Numbered from the stretch's first letter, positions 8,088 to 17,735 are shown. The stretch: DNA of 64,000 nucleotides from DAXETY01 sp051155755 (GCA_051155755.1 DAXETY010000040.1:50545-114544); one strand, 5' to 3'. Notes: a model not told the origin generated them from the letters alone. Program-made: numbers and translations.

Positions 8088-8780
8088 ATGCAAAAAGCGC
8101 AGACACAGGCAGAGCAGCGAAAAGACGAGCGTTTCGAACACCACAGTGAATTGGTGGTTGAAAATGCAGTTGAAGGTGCGGCGGTAGAAGGCCGCATGCA
8201 AAACTTCAGCAGCGGGGGATTTTATTTCGAATCGGACATGTTCATCCCGAACGGGAGAACGATTCTGATCGGCATCTATAACTCACCCTACTCGGATACG
8301 CCCATGTCCTATCAGTGCCAGCGCGTGAAAATCAAATGGTGCAAAAAACTGGAAGATGCCGGCCACCACTACGGCTATGGCGTGGAAAAACTGGGGGCGC
8401 CGGAAGAAATGCCTGCTCAAACCACCGGAGAAATGGCCGAAGCGCTGACGGTCACCGACGGCAACCAGCTCGTGGATCGGCGCAAAAACGAGCGCAATGC
8501 ATTTCTCAGCACCGTCTATTTTGTATGTGACCGAAAGTACTATGCCGGGGTCACCAAAGACATCAGCAGCGGCGGGTTGTTCATTCGAGTCGAACGCCCC
8601 CTGGAAGTCGGTCAAATCCTGAACCTGTCCATTCCAAACACCTCTTACGAAAAGGGGAAAATGCTGCAGGCCAAAATTGTTCACCTGGAAAGCGACGGCA
8701 TCGGGGTGAAAATCACCGGGATTTTGAAACAGGACAGCAAATCGAAAACAGGACTGGACGAATCGAAAAAAAGCCGCTAA
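8088..8780 (+). CDS. tandem PilZ-domain protein (230 aa)
   Basis: Two PilZ domains in series. Each has the two c-di-GMP-binding motifs: an RxxxR box (RKDER near residue 12, RRKNER near 132) and a [D/N]xSxxG box (NFSSGG near 41, DISSGG near 158). PilZ domains bind cyclic di-GMP and usually relay it to motility, secretion or polysaccharide machinery. No membrane segment is visible, so it is probably cytoplasmic. A related but N-terminally shortened paralogue lies at 9162-9734 on the other strand: both contain YFxCDxKYYxGVTKDISSGG. The partner is unknown. Confidence 0.85.
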   Translation: MQKAQTQAEQRKDERFEHHSELVVENAVEGAAVEGRMQNFSSGGFYFESDMFIPNGRTILIGIYNSPYSDTPMSYQCQRVKIKWCKKLEDAGHHYGYGVEKLGAPEEMPAQTTGEMAEALTVTDGNQLVDRRKNERNAFLSTVYFVCDRKYYAGVTKDISSGGLFIRVERPLEVGQILNLSIPNTSYEKGKMLQAKIVHLESDGIGVKITGILKQDSKSKTGLDESKKSR

Positions 8781-8902
8781 GACCACCTGAAAAACATCTC
8801 ATCGAACATCGCACCGGCTTCTTTTCACAAATGCATTCCGCGCCGCACCGGTGGAAAAACCAGCGCCGGAGCGCGTAAATTCATTGCATATTCGGAGTTT
8901 GC

Positions 8903-9094
8903 ATGAGACGCGAGCGTTGGGTAGATTTTGCATGGGTGATGGTACTGGTGCCCATCACCTTGAATCTCTGGGCCGCCGTCAGGGCCTGTGAACTGCCGCC
9001 GGGGGCATTCTTTGTTCGCTTCGGAATTCACGTTGCCATTTTTGCGGTCCTGGTGGGCATTCCCTTTGCGTTGAAACGAATGCTCAGGGTCTAG
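8903..9094 (+). CDS. small two-helix membrane protein (63 aa)
   Basis: Starts at an ATG with GGAG about five bases upstream. Two hydrophobic segments (about residues 8-24 and 38-56) are joined by a short loop, with positive residues at both ends (MRRER, LKRMLRV), suggesting an inner-membrane hairpin with both ends in the cytoplasm. No family recognised. It lies between two PilZ genes; a functional link is only speculation. Confidence 0.55.
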   Translation: MRRERWVDFAWVMVLVPITLNLWAAVRACELPPGAFFVRFGIHVAIFAVLVGIPFALKRMLRV

Positions 9095-9161
9095 ATTTTC
9101 CGGGCAGCCACTGTGTTGATTCTCCGATGATGCCCGCATTCGATATAAACACACGAAGCGC

Positions 9162-9734
9162 CTATCGTCGGGCGGCGGCGGTTTTCAGGATGGTGCGAAT
9201 TTTAACGCCGATGCCCCCGGGTTCGACCCGGACCACCTCGGCCTCAATGGTTCGCTCTTTTTCGAATGGATTTTTCGGAAGGGTCAGGGACAGTAGCATT
9301 CCCACCTGCAACTTTCCCCGGGTCCGAATAAACAAACCGCCGCTGCTGATGTCTTTGGTCACCCCCTCGTAGTACTTTTCGTCGCACAGAAAATACACAA
9401 ATCGATAATACAGTCTTCGCGAATGCCTGCGGCGTTCCCGCAGGTTCGATTTCGATCCGGACGACTCTGTGGATTCAGCGTCGCTACAAGGGCTTTCGGA
9501 AAGGTTGTCCCGCGAGCCGGCGATGCGTTCGACATCGAAACCAAAGCGGCACTCGGCGGAATTCCGCTGCCGGCAGTCATGAATTTTTACCCGGCGGCAG
9601 GTGAGCGTTTTCGACACCCCGGCTCGCAATTCCGCCCCGGGGCGCTGATCCTCGTTGCCGATCAGCACAATCGTCCCCGGTGTAATCGAAGCTTCGGATT
9701 CGAAACACAGACCGCCGTTTTCGTAATTTTTCAT
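9162..9734 (-). CDS. PilZ-domain protein with shortened first domain (190 aa)
   Basis: The C-terminal half is a full PilZ domain with RERRRHSRR and DISSGG motifs and is closely similar to the C-terminal domain of the 8088-8780 protein. The N-terminal half starts inside a PilZ fold (MKNYENGGLCFESEASITPG corresponds to the part from the DxSxxG box onward) and lacks the RxxxR strand. The start at 9734 has a good ribosome binding site (AGGTGG), so the short form appears to be what is made. It probably keeps one functional c-di-GMP site. Confidence 0.75.
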   Translation of the reverse strand: MKNYENGGLCFESEASITPGTIVLIGNEDQRPGAELRAGVSKTLTCRRVKIHDCRQRNSAECRFGFDVERIAGSRDNLSESPCSDAESTESSGSKSNLRERRRHSRRLYYRFVYFLCDEKYYEGVTKDISSGGLFIRTRGKLQVGMLLSLTLPKNPFEKERTIEAEVVRVEPGGIGVKIRTILKTAAARR

Positions 9735-10183
9735 TCACCGCCACCTTTTTAAAGACTTGCTTGCACGTGGTCCTTTTCATTACGAAATGTTATTGTAAGC
9801 AATTGATTTAACCGCTATTTGTCGCCTTTATCGCAAAAAATGCCTCCCTGGCTCGACCGTCGTACCGGCGGATTTCCGCTGGAATCGATCAATTTTGCAA
9901 AATTTGTACCCGGCAGGTTTCCATCGGCCGGTCTCCGGCCGGTTGCAGCCGGTCCGGCGCCGTCGTTTTGCCGATTTCGGGCACCTGCAGCAACAAATTG
10001 CGGCAGTTACATCCCGATACCAGACTTCTCAGCGCCTTCCGCCATCCCGTCGCTCCGAATTTGTCGAACATTCACGCCCATCGGGGCAAGCCGGCTGGGG
10101 TCAGAACTGCATCATGTGTCTCGGGGCGACGAGGGCCGCAAATTCGAACGCGGCGATGCAACGAATCAAATAGGGAAGTGAAA
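9735..10183. other. intergenic region without recognised features
   Basis: Several open frames exist on both strands but none has a ribosome binding site, family resemblance or sensible composition. A second MITE-like element follows directly at 10184. Confidence 0.4.
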
Positions 10184-10339
10184 TTGATGGCATCGTAAAT
10201 CGTCGGCTCCCGCAGTGGACCATTCCCGCACTGGCGGGAATCTGGAGTTTAAGATACTGTAATAACAATGGTTTCGAGATTCCCGCCTGCGCGGGAATGA
10301 CCGTTTTGAATATGTTTTGACTGGTTACGAATTCATCAA
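10184..10339 (-). repeat. 156-bp MITE-like element, copy 2 (inverted)
   Basis: Reverse-complementing this segment gives a gap-free alignment to 1435-1590 over the full 156 bp, with identical TTGATG termini and near-identical first hairpin CATTCCCGCGCAGGCGGGAA. Its terminal repeats are more diverged than those of copy 1 (ends read TTGATGGCATCG and, on the other strand, TTGATGAATTCG), so it is the older or less constrained copy. Confidence 0.8.
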
Positions 10340-10616
10340 AATGATTTGACTTAAAAAATATCCAGACCGACCGCAGGGAAAATTCGATTACGTTGAAAAC
10401 GCTGCAAATCAACTTGAGCGGAATGGGATGGACCTAAAAAGCGGCCTTTTGACCGCATCGATACGTGCCTGTCGAAGTGAAAGAAAAGATAAGGCACTAT
10501 TTTTGCATTGCTTTATTTCGACACCCATCCAAAGCGGTCGCCGCAGGCAGGATGTGGCATCGGTTTGCAAGCATCCAGGCCGAACGGCGACGGCGCTGAT
10601 CCGGCGGGAGGACCTC

Positions 10617-10811
10617 ATGGCGTTGAAAAACACCCGGGAATCGATTACCGATAAGATCCTGCGCTGCCTGGGAAAAGAGCGACAGTGGATCGTCGCCGCC
10701 GAGGCCGTTCGGTTTTACAATGAAGTCAGCCCGTACGCACGTATCGAAGGCGTTCGGGAAAGCTTTCTCAGTGCCCTGCTGCGCAAACGCAAATGCGATC
10801 AGCACTGCTGA
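10617..10811 (+). CDS. small hypothetical protein (64 aa)
   Basis: The ATG at 10617 has GGGAGGA five bases upstream; longer in-frame starts reach back to 10428 but lack one. The protein begins MALKNTRESITDKILRCLGK and contains a plausible helix-rich core (QWIVAAEAVRFYNEVSPYAR), ending with a CDQHC-type cysteine pair. No family recognised. It is monocistronic as far as can be seen. Confidence 0.5.
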   Translation: MALKNTRESITDKILRCLGKERQWIVAAEAVRFYNEVSPYARIEGVRESFLSALLRKRKCDQHC

Positions 10812-11338
10812 TTCGCCGCTGCAGCGCAACGCCCCATCTCGCTTGCCACAATTGACGGCCGCCGATCAGTACGGCTGAAGATCGCCCCGCCACCCCGCCG
10901 ACCCGGTCCGGTTTCACTGCTTGCGGTTTTCTTTCCTTTTGAAGTCCAGTGGAAGATGTGGTATCGTCGTCAAAATTTTATCAATATGTTGCGGTTTGGA
11001 TCGGAAAGTTCTCTTTTCGGATTTGCGGCGTGAATCCGGCTGCGACCCGGATCTGCCATGACCCCCGCCGAACCATGCGACGGAAAGGGCCGTCCTTTTT
11101 GTGACAAAAGTTTTCCGGGGGATCCGGGTTCCGGTCGGTATCCATTGCGGGCACAGCGTTTTCGCATTATGGTGGAACGCTCCTGCGGCGGTGTTGAAAC
11201 AAAAGGGATTCGAACCCTTTTATAAAGGAACGGCGACGGGGCGGTAATGAAACCGTACCCGTCTTTTACCACGGGGGGCTTTGCCGAACCTATGGAACCG
11301 GCAAGCCACAGGGAGGAGACACCATCAAAAGGCAAAGT
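10812..11338. other. intergenic region upstream of parE
   Basis: 527 bp without a gene. A seven-base-stem hairpin AAAAGGG/CCCTTTT with an ATTCGAA loop lies at 11201-11221; it superficially resembles a tRNA T-arm but no acceptor pairs with it. The parE ribosome binding site GGGAGGAG is at 11311-11318. Confidence 0.4.
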
Positions 11339-13249
11339 TTGTTCGACGATATGCCCGGCGGTAAATACGATGCCGCTTCGCTGGAAGTATTGAAGGGTCT
11401 CGACCCGGTGCGGCGCAGACCCGGAATGTACACCGACACCGCGCGCCCGAACCACCTGGCCCAGGAGGTGATCGACAATGCCGTCGATGAAGCCATTGCC
11501 GGCTTCGCCAAACATATCCAGGTGGTGTACCACACCGATGGATCGCTGGAGGTCAGCGACGACGGTCGCGGTATGCCCATCGATCGGCACCCGGAAGAAA
11601 AGATGACCGGCGTGGAAGTGATTATGACCAAACTGCACGCCGGAGCCAAGTTCAGCAACAAAAACTATCGTTTTTCCGGCGGCTTGCACGGCGTCGGCGT
11701 GTCGGTGGTCAACGCGCTTTCCAGGCGCCTGGAGGTGGAGATTCGGCGCAATGGGAAAAAATTTGCCATCGCGTTTGAAAACGGAAACAAAGTCGAAAAC
11801 CTGACCCAGACCGGCACGGTGGGCCAGCGCAACACCGGATCGACGGTGCGCTTCTGGCCCAACGAGACCTATTTCGAAACCACCAAATTCGCAGTGCCGA
11901 AACTCAAGCACACCCTGCGCGCCAAGGCGGTGCTCTGCCCGCGGCTGACGGTCACCTTCACCAACCGGCTGACCGAAGAAACCGACAGCTGGTATTTCGA
12001 AGCCGGCCTGAAGGACTATCTGCTGGAGCATCTTTCCGATCACGAGCGCCTGCCCGAAGAACCCTTCGTCGGTGAATATGAGGGCAAGGAAGAAATGGTC
12101 CACTGGGCGGTGATCTGGCTGCCGGAGCAGGGCCAGGTGATCGCCGAAAGCTATGTCAATCTGATTCCAACCGCTCTGGGCGGCACACATGTCAACGGAT
12201 TCCGCAGCGGCATGCTGGCGGCCATCCGGGAGTTCTGCGAATTTCGCAATCTGGTGCCCCGCGGGATCAAGCTGGCGCCGGACGATGTCTGGGAAAAATG
12301 CAATTATGTCCTCTCGGTCAAAATGAGCGACCCCCAGTTTTCGGGCCAGACCAAGGAACGGCTTTCCTCGCGGCAGTGTGCGTCTTTCGTCGCCAACGTG
12401 GTGCGCGACGCCATGGCCCTGTGGCTGAATCACAATACCGAAGCCGCTGAAAAAATCGCCGAGCTGGCCATCGAAAACGCGCGCCACCGCCTCAAGGCCG
12501 CCAAGAAGGTGGTGCGCAAAAAGACCGGCGGCGGCCCGACCCTGCCCGGAAAACTGGCCGACTGCATTTCCCAGAACCCGGCCGAAACCGAATTGTTTCT
12601 GGTGGAAGGCGACTCGGCCGGCGGATCGGCCAAACAGGCCCGCGACAAACAGACCCAGGCCGTGCTGCCCCTGCGGGGAAAGATTTTGAACACCTGGGAG
12701 GTGGAAACCGCCCTGATTCTCAAGTCCAACGAAATCCACGACATTACCGTGGCGCTCGGGGTCGATCCGGACTCGGCGGATCTTTCGGGGCTGCGGTATC
12801 AGAAGGTGATTATACTGGCCGATGCCGACTCCGACGGCCTGCACATCGCCACCTTGCTGTGCGCGCTTTTTCTCAGGCATTTTCGCGCACTGGTGGCGGC
12901 CGGCAACATCTTTGTCGCCATGCCGCCGCTGTATCGCATCGATCAGGGCAAAAATGTCCACTACGCCTTGGACGAGCAGGAAAAAGACGCGATTTTAAAG
13001 CGGATTTCCGGCGGCTCCCGCAAGGAGGCCGTCAACGTGCAGCGCTTCAAGGGGCTTGGCGAGATGAACCCGTCCCAGCTGCGCGAGACGACCATGCTGC
13101 CGGATTCCCGCCGCCTGCTGCAGCTCACCTTGGAAGACGAAAACAAGGTGGTGGAAACCATGGATATGCTGCTGGCCCGCAAGCGCGCCCAGGACCGCAA
13201 ACACTGGCTGGAGCGCGAAGGCGATCTGGCCGAACCCGAAACGCTGTAG
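11339..13249 (+). CDS. parE: DNA topoisomerase IV subunit B
   Basis: ATPase subunit of topoisomerase IV, which with ParC decatenates daughter chromosomes. The GHKL ATPase domain (VRRRPGMYTDTARPNHLAQE, DDGRGMP, SGGLHGVGVSVVNALS) is followed by the transducer and the Toprim domain (LFLVEGDSAGGSAKQARD, and DADSDGLHIATL). The TDT and RPNHL residues and about 640-aa length are ParE-type rather than GyrB-type. Start choice is unusual: the annotated TTG at 11339 is 20 bases from the GGGAGGAG site, whereas an in-frame ATC at 11324 (reading IKRQSLFDDMPGG) sits five bases from it. See findings. parC follows after 90 bp. Confidence 0.95.
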   Translation: MFDDMPGGKYDAASLEVLKGLDPVRRRPGMYTDTARPNHLAQEVIDNAVDEAIAGFAKHIQVVYHTDGSLEVSDDGRGMPIDRHPEEKMTGVEVIMTKLHAGAKFSNKNYRFSGGLHGVGVSVVNALSRRLEVEIRRNGKKFAIAFENGNKVENLTQTGTVGQRNTGSTVRFWPNETYFETTKFAVPKLKHTLRAKAVLCPRLTVTFTNRLTEETDSWYFEAGLKDYLLEHLSDHERLPEEPFVGEYEGKEEMVHWAVIWLPEQGQVIAESYVNLIPTALGGTHVNGFRSGMLAAIREFCEFRNLVPRGIKLAPDDVWEKCNYVLSVKMSDPQFSGQTKERLSSRQCASFVANVVRDAMALWLNHNTEAAEKIAELAIENARHRLKAAKKVVRKKTGGGPTLPGKLADCISQNPAETELFLVEGDSAGGSAKQARDKQTQAVLPLRGKILNTWEVETALILKSNEIHDITVALGVDPDSADLSGLRYQKVIILADADSDGLHIATLLCALFLRHFRALVAAGNIFVAMPPLYRIDQGKNVHYALDEQEKDAILKRISGGSRKEAVNVQRFKGLGEMNPSQLRETTMLPDSRRLLQLTLEDENKVVETMDMLLARKRAQDRKHWLEREGDLAEPETL

Positions 13250-13339
13250 GCTTCCATCACCCGTCAAAGCACACCATGTTCACCGCCTGCGCGGGAGGCG
13301 ACATCTGCCAAGTAAAATTATAATCATGGAGCCGGCACT

Positions 13340-15607
13340 ATGGCTGAAAACGAAGTGATCTCCTACGAAGGCATCGAGCAGGTCTCCCTGGGGGACTTCG
13401 TGCGCCCCTCGTATCTAAACTATGCCATGTACGTGATCATGGACCGGGCGCTGCCGTTTGTCGGCGACGGGCTCAAACCCGTGCAGCGGCGCATCGTCTA
13501 TGCCATGAGCGAGCTGGGCCTGCGCAGCACCGCCAAACCCAAAAAGTCGGCGCGCACGGTGGGTGATGTGCTCGGCAAATACCACCCCCACGGGGACAGC
13601 GCCTGCTACGAGGCCATGGTGCTGATGGCCCAGGAGTTTTCCTATCGCTATCCGCTCATCGACGGCCAGGGCAACTGGGGCTCGATTTCTTCGCCCAAGG
13701 AGTTCGCCGCAATGCGCTACACCGAGGCACGCCTGGCGCCTTACGCCGACGTGTTCTTAAGCGAGCTGGCCATGGGCACCGTGGACTGGGTGCCCAATTT
13801 CGACGGCACCCTCGATGAGCCGCGCATGCTGCCGGCCCGGCTGCCCAACGCGCTGCTCAACGGGGCCACCGGCATCGCCGTGGGCATGGCCACCGATATT
13901 CCGCCCCACAACCTTAAGGAGATCGTGGCCGCCTGCATTCACCTGATCGATCACCCCAAAGCCGGCGATGAAGAGATCAGCGAGCTGGTGGCCGGCCCGG
14001 ATTTTCCCAACGGCGCGGAAATCATCAGCCCCAGGGAAGACCTGGCCGCCATCTACCGCAGCGGACATGGAATGATCCGCATGCGCGCCACCTACGAATA
14101 CGACAACGGGGACATCATCGTCACCGCCCTGCCCTACCAGGTGACCACCGCCCGCATCATGGAGCAGGTGGCCGCCCAGATGAACGCCCGCAAACTGCCC
14201 ATGGTTTCCGACATCCGCGATCTGTCCGACCAGGAAGAACCCACGCGGATTTTGATTCTGCCGCGGTCCAACCGGGTGGACAAAGAAGCCCTGATGAGCC
14301 ACCTGTTCGCCACCACCGACCTGGAAAAAAGCGTCAAGGTCAACATGACGGTGATCGGCCTGAACCGCAAGCCGCAGACGCTCGGCCTGCGGGCGCTGTT
14401 GCGCCAGTGGCTCGAGTTCCGGCACCGGACCGTCGTACGGCGGCTGGAGTTTCGTCTGGGGAAAATCGAAGACCGGCTGCACATTCTGGAAGGGCTGCTG
14501 ATCGCCTACCTCAACCTGGATGCAGTCATCGCCATCATCCGGGAAAGCGACGCGCCCAAGGCCGCATTGATGCGCGAATTTCAACTTTCCGAAACCCAGG
14601 CCGAGGCCATCCTCCAGATCCGATTGCGACAGCTGGCCCGCCTGGAGGAAATCCGCATCCAGCAGGAAAAACAGCAACTGGAGTCTGAAAAAGATCAGAT
14701 CGCCCAAACCCTGGGTTCCCCCGGTCGATTGAAAACGCTGATCAAAAAAGAGCTGCGCAGCGATGCCGACAAATACGGCGACCCGCGCCGCACCCGCATT
14801 GTCGAGCGCCGCGAGGCCCAGGCCATCAAGGAGGTCGAACTGGCACCGGTGGAGCCGGTCACGGTGGTGATGTCCGCCGGGGGCTGGGTCCGGGCGGCCA
14901 AGGGCCACGACCTGGATCCGGCCAATCTCAGCTACAAGGCCGGCGACGCCTTTCAGAGCGCAGCCCGCGGCAAAACCAACCAGCCGGCCGTCTTTATCGA
15001 CACCCGCGGACGCTCTTACGCCCTTCCCGCCCACAGCCTGCCGTCGGCCCGCGGCCAGGGCGAGCCGCTGACCGGAAAATTATCGCTGCCGCCGGGGGGC
15101 CGGTTTCTGTCCGTGTTAATGGGCGCCGGAGACCAGAAAATATTGCTGGCCAGCGATGCCGGCTACGGACTGGTAACCGAGATCGCCCACATGGTGAGCA
15201 AGAACACCAAGGGCAAGGCGATGCTCACGGTGCCCAAAGGGTCCGAGCCACTGCCGCCCCAGTACGTCGACGACCCGGAAACCGACCACCTGGCTGCCGT
15301 CACCACCGAAGGGCGCATGCTGGTAATTCCGGTCCGGGACCTGCCCGAACTTCCCAAAGGCAAAGGCAACAAAATCATCCAGATCCCCCCCGCCCGGGTG
15401 CGCAACCGAGAAGAGTTCGTCAAAGTCCTGGCCGTGTTTCCGCAGGATGCCTCGATCCGGGTCCATGCCGGCCGCCAGGCCGTAAAATTGACCCCGGGAA
15501 ATCTGGCCGATTTCATCGGCGAGCGCGGCCGCCGCGGCAAAAAACTGCCGCGCGGCTATCAGCGGGTCGACCGCATCGAGGTCATCGAAAAACCATCCGG
15601 GGAATAA
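13340..15607 (+). CDS. parC: DNA topoisomerase IV subunit A
   Basis: 755 residues, the normal ParC length. The breakage-reunion domain shows LKPVQRRIVYAM, GKYHPHGDSACYEAMVLMAQ and the catalytic tyrosine Y127 in AAMRYTEARL. The C-terminal beta-pinwheel from about 500 onward lacks a GyrA-box, agreeing with ParC. The protein forms the DNA cleavage core of the heterotetramer with ParE. It is the second gene of a parE-parC operon and is convergent, with only 10 bp between, with the radical SAM gene. Confidence 0.95.
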   Translation: MAENEVISYEGIEQVSLGDFVRPSYLNYAMYVIMDRALPFVGDGLKPVQRRIVYAMSELGLRSTAKPKKSARTVGDVLGKYHPHGDSACYEAMVLMAQEFSYRYPLIDGQGNWGSISSPKEFAAMRYTEARLAPYADVFLSELAMGTVDWVPNFDGTLDEPRMLPARLPNALLNGATGIAVGMATDIPPHNLKEIVAACIHLIDHPKAGDEEISELVAGPDFPNGAEIISPREDLAAIYRSGHGMIRMRATYEYDNGDIIVTALPYQVTTARIMEQVAAQMNARKLPMVSDIRDLSDQEEPTRILILPRSNRVDKEALMSHLFATTDLEKSVKVNMTVIGLNRKPQTLGLRALLRQWLEFRHRTVVRRLEFRLGKIEDRLHILEGLLIAYLNLDAVIAIIRESDAPKAALMREFQLSETQAEAILQIRLRQLARLEEIRIQQEKQQLESEKDQIAQTLGSPGRLKTLIKKELRSDADKYGDPRRTRIVERREAQAIKEVELAPVEPVTVVMSAGGWVRAAKGHDLDPANLSYKAGDAFQSAARGKTNQPAVFIDTRGRSYALPAHSLPSARGQGEPLTGKLSLPPGGRFLSVLMGAGDQKILLASDAGYGLVTEIAHMVSKNTKGKAMLTVPKGSEPLPPQYVDDPETDHLAAVTTEGRMLVIPVRDLPELPKGKGNKIIQIPPARVRNREEFVKVLAVFPQDASIRVHAGRQAVKLTPGNLADFIGERGRRGKKLPRGYQRVDRIEVIEKPSGE

Positions 15608-15617
15608 CCATCCAGCC

Positions 15618-17099
15618 TTATACCAGAATGTAGCGTTCGCAGATTTTGCGGAAGTGGTGCCCGTAGATGGCCAGGGTAATGGCGATGGGCAGATGGCGGG
15701 GCTTGCGAAACAGGGTCCAGGCCATCAGATACCAGAACTGAAAGCGCTCCCGTCCCAGGATGCCGAGTCGCAGTCCGGACCGAAACAGCGCCAGGAATCG
15801 CTGCAGGTCCATCGGCAGCCGTTCCCGCGAGCCCTGGAATTCCCGCAGAAAGGTCTTCACACGCCGATAATAATGCTTAGGCGCGTAGATCTGCGCCATG
15901 ATGTTGCGATAGCCCTGCATGAGGGATTCCAACCCCATCTTGGGCACGATGTTGGTGGTGCCGTCGACATTGTCTCCGGACAGGCTGCCGGTCAGCCGGT
16001 TTTCCTGTTTCAGCCGATCGAAGAGCCGGGTCCCCGGCGGTGCCTGCAGCAATCCGACCATGGCAGTGACGATGCCGCTGTTCTGGATAAAGTCGACCAG
16101 CCGTTGAAAGGTGGCGTGGGTGTCGTGATCGAATCCGACGATAAATCCGCCGTACACCTGTAGTCCGGCGTGCTGCAGGGACTTGACGTTTTCGATGATG
16201 TTGCGGTTGCGGTTCTGGTTTTTGCCGCATTCCCGCAGGCTTTCCTCCTCGGGGGATTCGATTCCGATGAAGACCGAGTCGAAGCCGGCCCGAATCATCA
16301 GTTGCACCAGCTCCGGGTCGTCGGCCAGGTTGATCGACGCTTCGGTGTAAAAGATACATCCCCTTTTGCCCTGTCGCCATTGAATCAAGGCCGGCAGCAG
16401 GTCGGATTTGAGGTATTTTTTGTTGCCGATAAAGTTGTCATCCACGAAAAATATATTGCCCCGCCAGCCCTGCGTATACAGGCTGTCGAGTTCGGCCAGG
16501 ATCTGCGAAGCCTGTTTTACGCGGGGTTTCCGTCCGAAAAGCACCGTAACGTTGCAAAAATCGCAGTCAAACGGACAGCCACGCGAAAACTGAATGCTCA
16601 TGGACGCGTAGTTTTTCGGCCGAATCAGGCGCCAGTCCGGCCCGGGCGTCTTGTGCAGATCGCAGTACGCGTTTGCCCGGTAGATCCGCCGGGCGCAGCC
16701 GTCGGCAAAATCGGCCAGAAACTCCGGCAACGTCAGTTCGGCCTCGTCGAGCACGAAATGATCGACCTGGCCGAATTCATCCGGTTCGGCCGTAAACAAC
16801 GGCCCTCCGGCAACCACCGTCCGTCCCGCCAGCTTGCAGCGGGCGATGGTCTCTTCCGCAGCCGTGCGCTGGATGGTCATTCCGCCGATGAACACCAGGT
16901 CGGCCCAGTGCAGATCTTCGTCCGTGAGCCGGTCGACATTCATATCCACCAGACGCCGGTTCCAGTCTTCCGGCAACATGGAAGCGACCGTCAGCAGACC
17001 CAGGGGCGGATAGGCAGCCTTTTTGCGTACAAATTTCAGGGCATATTCAAAACTCCAGAACGTGACGGGAAACGCCGGATAGATGAGCAGAACGTTCAT
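15618..17099 (-). CDS. B12-binding-domain radical SAM protein with DUF4070-type tail
   Basis: 493 residues from the ATG at 17099, preceded by AGGAGAGGA. N-terminal cobalamin-binding domain (residues about 1-140, MNVLLIYPAFPVTFWSF start), radical SAM core with the CxxxCxxC cluster motif in RGCPFDCDFCNV near residue 185, and a C-terminal DUF4070-like region (about 330-490). Related proteins include hopanoid and other lipid-modifying methyl or carbon transferases; substrate here cannot be deduced. It uses a [4Fe-4S] cluster and S-adenosylmethionine and probably cobalamin, and acts in the cytoplasm. An in-frame extension to 17219 lacks a ribosome binding site. Confidence 0.85.
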   Translation of the reverse strand: MNVLLIYPAFPVTFWSFEYALKFVRKKAAYPPLGLLTVASMLPEDWNRRLVDMNVDRLTDEDLHWADLVFIGGMTIQRTAAEETIARCKLAGRTVVAGGPLFTAEPDEFGQVDHFVLDEAELTLPEFLADFADGCARRIYRANAYCDLHKTPGPDWRLIRPKNYASMSIQFSRGCPFDCDFCNVTVLFGRKPRVKQASQILAELDSLYTQGWRGNIFFVDDNFIGNKKYLKSDLLPALIQWRQGKRGCIFYTEASINLADDPELVQLMIRAGFDSVFIGIESPEEESLRECGKNQNRNRNIIENVKSLQHAGLQVYGGFIVGFDHDTHATFQRLVDFIQNSGIVTAMVGLLQAPPGTRLFDRLKQENRLTGSLSGDNVDGTTNIVPKMGLESLMQGYRNIMAQIYAPKHYYRRVKTFLREFQGSRERLPMDLQRFLALFRSGLRLGILGRERFQFWYLMAWTLFRKPRHLPIAITLAIYGHHFRKICERYILV

Positions 17100-17348
17100 G
17101 GAATCCTCTCCTTGGCCGCCGGGCGTATTCGGAAACAAAAGGTACGCCGCTGCGGCAATTGCTGGGATCGGAACCGGACCGCTTCGCCCATAAGGCGGTG
17201 GCGCCGGATTGCGAACCAAAAGATGATCCGAAAGAAGTGCTGCGATACAGGATCATCCGCGCCTGAAAGCAGTATTTACTTGCTACGTCGATCCTGAAAA
17301 TGCACCGAAACGGTAGTCCCCTGCCGGGCGCACCTGCAGTGACCTTTT

Positions 17349-17504
17349 CTATCGATTGGCAAAAAGCGTGTAAAAAAACCACAAAATGCCGCAAAAAGAC
17401 AGGATCAACCCGACGTAGTGGGGAATGGGGTAGCCAAGCACCACCGTTTCTTCTCGGAAATATAGTACACCGCCAATGATGGCCGCAAGGATGGCCGCCG
17501 ACAT
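17349..17504 (-). CDS. small membrane protein (51 aa)
   Basis: Starting at the ATG at 17504 (GAGGTGG just upstream), the protein has two hydrophobic segments, MSAAILAAIIGGVLYF and VGLILSFCGILWFFYTLF, separated by a polar loop with GYPIPHY. No family recognised. It is transcribed away from the NifX/MinD operon, so the left operator copy at 17711-17726 could also serve it. Longer in-frame starts run into low-quality sequence. Confidence 0.55.
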   Translation of the reverse strand: MSAAILAAIIGGVLYFREETVVLGYPIPHYVGLILSFCGILWFFYTLFANR

Positions 17505-17710
17505 TTCCACCTCGGATTTTTTCAGGACCTCCTCCCTTCGGAGGCTTCGCCGGCCTGGATTGGGACATTGCCCGGGTAAGCGTCGATCGACACAGAGCAG
17601 AAAACCGGACAAAACATCGGGGTCAAGTGGGCTGCATGAAACGCAAACCGGATTTTTTACATTCATCCCAGATTCAGACAGGGTTGTCAAACCGGTTTTC
17701 AATTGCGATA

Positions 17711-17726
17711 ATGAGAATATACTCAT
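17711..17726. promoter_or_regulatory. palindromic operator, upstream copy
   Basis: ATGAGAATATACTCAT, an inverted repeat ATGAG-N6-CTCAT. It is the exact reverse complement of the copy at 17760-17775, and the two centres are 49 bp apart. It sits ten bases upstream of the -35 box of the NifX promoter. Confidence 0.75.
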
Positions 17727-17735
17727 AAAACAGGC

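Noticed and set aside
9819..10181. Plus-strand frame of 120 codons before the second MITE
   Set aside because: No ribosome binding site, Pro/Ser/Arg-rich shadow-like composition, and no similarity recognised.
11201..11221. Hairpin with GGTTCGAATCC-like sequence resembling a tRNA T-arm
   Set aside because: No acceptor or anticodon arm pairs on either strand; only the T-arm-like core is present.
10970..12961. 663-codon open frame antisense to parE
   Set aside because: Shadow of a high-GC essential gene; no ribosome binding site, implausible His/Gly/Gln-rich composition and no family resemblance.
13757..15034. 425-codon open frame antisense to parC
   Set aside because: Same reason: codon-position GC bias of parC keeps the opposite frame open.
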